The notes beneath the pieces are model-generated. The model did no database searches, was not told where the DNA came from, and saw only the letters and a list, made by a program, of their open reading frames with translations. From the NCBI GenBank assembly GCA_016281165.1, contig JAEEIC010000037.1:1-15057 (forward strand): a DNA stretch of 15,057 bases. The letters are read 5' to 3'. This document shows positions 14,068-15,057 of the stretch, piece by piece. How positions within the stretch are numbered: position 1 is the first letter of the stretch; the number at the start of each line of letters is the position of its first letter. The translations under genes and the position numbers were made by a program. The DNA is from Bacillota bacterium (GTDB lineage: Bacteria > Bacillota > Clostridia > Peptostreptococcales > Anaerovoracaceae).

Positions 14068-14221
14068 TGCGGAAAGCTTTAGACAGTTATTGTATATTTT
14101 TTAAACAAATTTTTCGGTAGCTCCGCCGCGTCCCGCGCCTGTGAGGGGCGGAAGGCTTGATTTTTAGGGCTTTCCGCGGCGGCGGGCCGGATACCGCTCC
14201 CCGGCGGGCCCTTTGTTTTTA
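14068..14221 (+). other. GC-rich foldable element in the intergenic region before rny (no gene seen)
   Basis: The 369-base gap between the second S9 gene and rny has no credible ORF. An AT-rich stretch (14083-14115) precedes a GC-rich block with three potential helices. CCGCCGCG (14123-14130) can pair with CGCGGCGG (14175-14182). GCGGAAGGCTT (14148-14158) can pair with GGGCTTTCCGC (14167-14177). GGGCCGG (14184-14190) can pair with CCGG/GGCCC (14201-14211), and TTTGTTTTT follows (14212-14220). The first two helices share 14175-14177 and so compete. It may be a small RNA or a cis-acting leader; it matches no RNA class I know. Confidence 0.4.
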
Positions 14222-14223
14222 TG

Positions 14224-14253
14224 TTGACTTTCGACCTGTATGTGTAGTAATAT
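14224..14253 (+). promoter_or_regulatory. Probable promoter of rny
   Basis: TTGACT (14224-14229), 18-bp spacer, TAATAT (14248-14253). This would give a leader of about 110 bases before the rny start at 14370. Several other TTGAC-like hexamers lie downstream (14293, 14318) but lack a -10 at proper spacing. Confidence 0.5.
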
Positions 14254-14284
14254 TATTCGACATATTTTTTAATATTTTCATCAA

Positions 14285-14310
14285 GTAAATATTTGACATA
14301 AATATTTTAC
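14285..14310. repeat. AT-rich imperfect inverted repeat upstream of rny
   Basis: GTAAATATTT and AAATATTTTAC face each other across GACAT, an inverted repeat with one extra T on the right arm, embedded in a strongly AT-rich stretch that contrasts with the GC-rich genes. It lies in the predicted rny leader and could be an operator or an mRNA element. No known regulator site is recognised with confidence. Confidence 0.4.
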
Positions 14311-14369
14311 ATGAAAATTGACTTCCGGTCCCTATGTCGGGGCCGATAACTTCGCAAGGAGGTGCGATA

Positions 14370-15057
14370 ATGACCCACGTGATCATCAACGTGGCTGTCG
14401 GGATCGTTTGTCTGCTTGTCGGGATACTTGTCGGTTACATCATACGTAAGAACAACGCAGAGAAGACCATCGGGAGTGCCGAGATCCAGGCCAAGAATCT
14501 TATCCTGGATGCAGAGAATCGTTCAGAAGCCATCAGAAAGGAGACCCTGGCCGACGCCAGGCAGGAAGCCCATCAGATCAAGGCGGACGCGGAGAGAGAC
14601 ATTCGCGAGCGCCGCGAGGAAGTAAAGAAGACAGAGAACAGGCTGATCCAAAAGGAAGCCTCTCTCGACAAGAAGACCGAATCCATCGAAAGGAAAGAGG
14701 AACACATCACCAGAAAGCTGCAGGTCCTCGAAGAGAAAGAGAAGGAGCTCGACAGCTTTAAAGACAGGCAGATAGAAGAGCTCGAAAGGATCTCGGGCAC
14801 GACCAGCGAGGAAGCCAGGCAGATGCTGCTCGACAACATCGAAAAGGACGTGCGCCACGACGCTTCCGTCATGATCAAGGAGATCGAGAGCAAGGCGAGA
14901 GAAGAAGCGGACAAGAAGGCCAAGGAGATCATCACCGGCGCCATCCAGCGCTGCGCCGCCGATTACGTGGCCGAGACCACCGTTTCGGTAGTGCCCCTTC
15001 CCTCCGACGAGATGAAGGGCCGCATCATCGGCCGCGAGGGCCGCAACATCAGGGCCA
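14370..15057 (+). CDS. rny: Ribonuclease Y (5' part; runs off the window)
   Basis: The first 229 codons of RNase Y, the membrane-anchored endoribonuclease that starts mRNA decay in Gram-positive bacteria; the complete protein is usually about 520 residues. Residues 5-24 form one hydrophobic N-terminal membrane anchor (VIINVAVGIVCLLVGILVGY) followed by IIRKNNAEK. A long charged coiled coil rich in Lys/Glu/Arg spans about 28-190. The beginning of the KH RNA-binding domain is visible at the window edge (MKGRIIGREGRNIRA). The HD catalytic domain lies beyond the window. ATG at 14370 follows AAGGAGGT (14356-14363) by six bases. The frame stays open to the last base, so this is a truncation by the window and not a broken gene. 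Confidence 0.95.
   Translation, partial: MTHVIINVAVGIVCLLVGILVGYIIRKNNAEKTIGSAEIQAKNLILDAENRSEAIRKETLADARQEAHQIKADAERDIRERREEVKKTENRLIQKEASLDKKTESIERKEEHITRKLQVLEEKEKELDSFKDRQIEELERISGTTSEEARQMLLDNIEKDVRHDASVMIKEIESKAREEADKKAKEIITGAIQRCAADYVAETTVSVVPLPSDEMKGRIIGREGRNIRA

Noticed and set aside
14068..14221. SRP RNA, 6S RNA or tmRNA in the rny upstream region
   Set aside because: I could not find the conserved SRP apical loop, the 6S open bubble or a tmRNA tag frame. The element is kept only as an unassigned fold.
1..15057. CRISPR arrays, insertion sequences, attachment sites, tRNA/rRNA genes
   Set aside because: No regularly spaced direct repeats, transposase or integrase motifs, target-site duplications or tRNA-like cloverleaf sequences were seen on either strand.

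Overview
The window looks like a chromosomal segment of an anaerobic, GC-rich Gram-positive bacterium (Bacillota, Clostridia-like; a gut or oral Anaerovoracaceae-type organism is my guess). The grounds are strong AGGAGG ribosome-binding sites, sigma-A type promoters, hairpin/U-tract terminators, a consensus Gram-positive LexA box, an rny (RNase Y) gene, a short Firmicutes-type malic enzyme and a maf-radC pair. I see no transposase, integrase, CRISPR array, tRNA or rRNA. The lineage is inference.

Layout. Positions 1-2311 (+) hold the tail of an unknown gene, a D-2-hydroxyacid dehydrogenase and an MFS transporter, closed by a terminator. Positions 2347-3652 (+) hold a malic enzyme with its own overlapping promoters and a leader hairpin. 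A strong bidirectional terminator (3693-3730) separates it from a minus-strand cluster read from right to left: a MinD-type ATPase, then an M20-family N-carbamoyl amidohydrolase, then a uracil phosphoribosyltransferase-like gene. A divergent promoter region at 6463-6564 separates this from maf-radC (+). After the radC terminator comes an 87-residue protein whose promoter carries a perfect LexA/SOS box. Next is a four-gene run of DUF1177, AroM family and two tandem S9 serine peptidases (8416-14000). The last 1 kb is a 369-bp intergenic region, with a terminator, a GC-rich foldable element and an AT-rich promoter/palindrome stretch, followed by the 5' part of rny.

How the genes may work together. 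The dehydrogenase plus transporter suggests uptake or export of a small 2-oxo or 2-hydroxy acid, and malic enzyme would feed pyruvate. The amidohydrolase/uracil phosphoribosyltransferase pair overlaps translationally and suggests pyrimidine or ureide scavenging. The DUF1177-AroM-S9-S9 run looks like one cytoplasmic operon, probably for peptide or amino-acid catabolism, but two of its four proteins have no established biochemical function. maf, radC and the SOS-box gene sit together as a nucleotide-hygiene/DNA-damage neighbourhood.

The two places most likely to hide undescribed biology are the LexA-box small protein at 7985-8313 and the DUF1177-AroM-S9-S9 operon. The operon's best promoter is separated from its first ribosome-binding site by an intrinsic-terminator-like hairpin.
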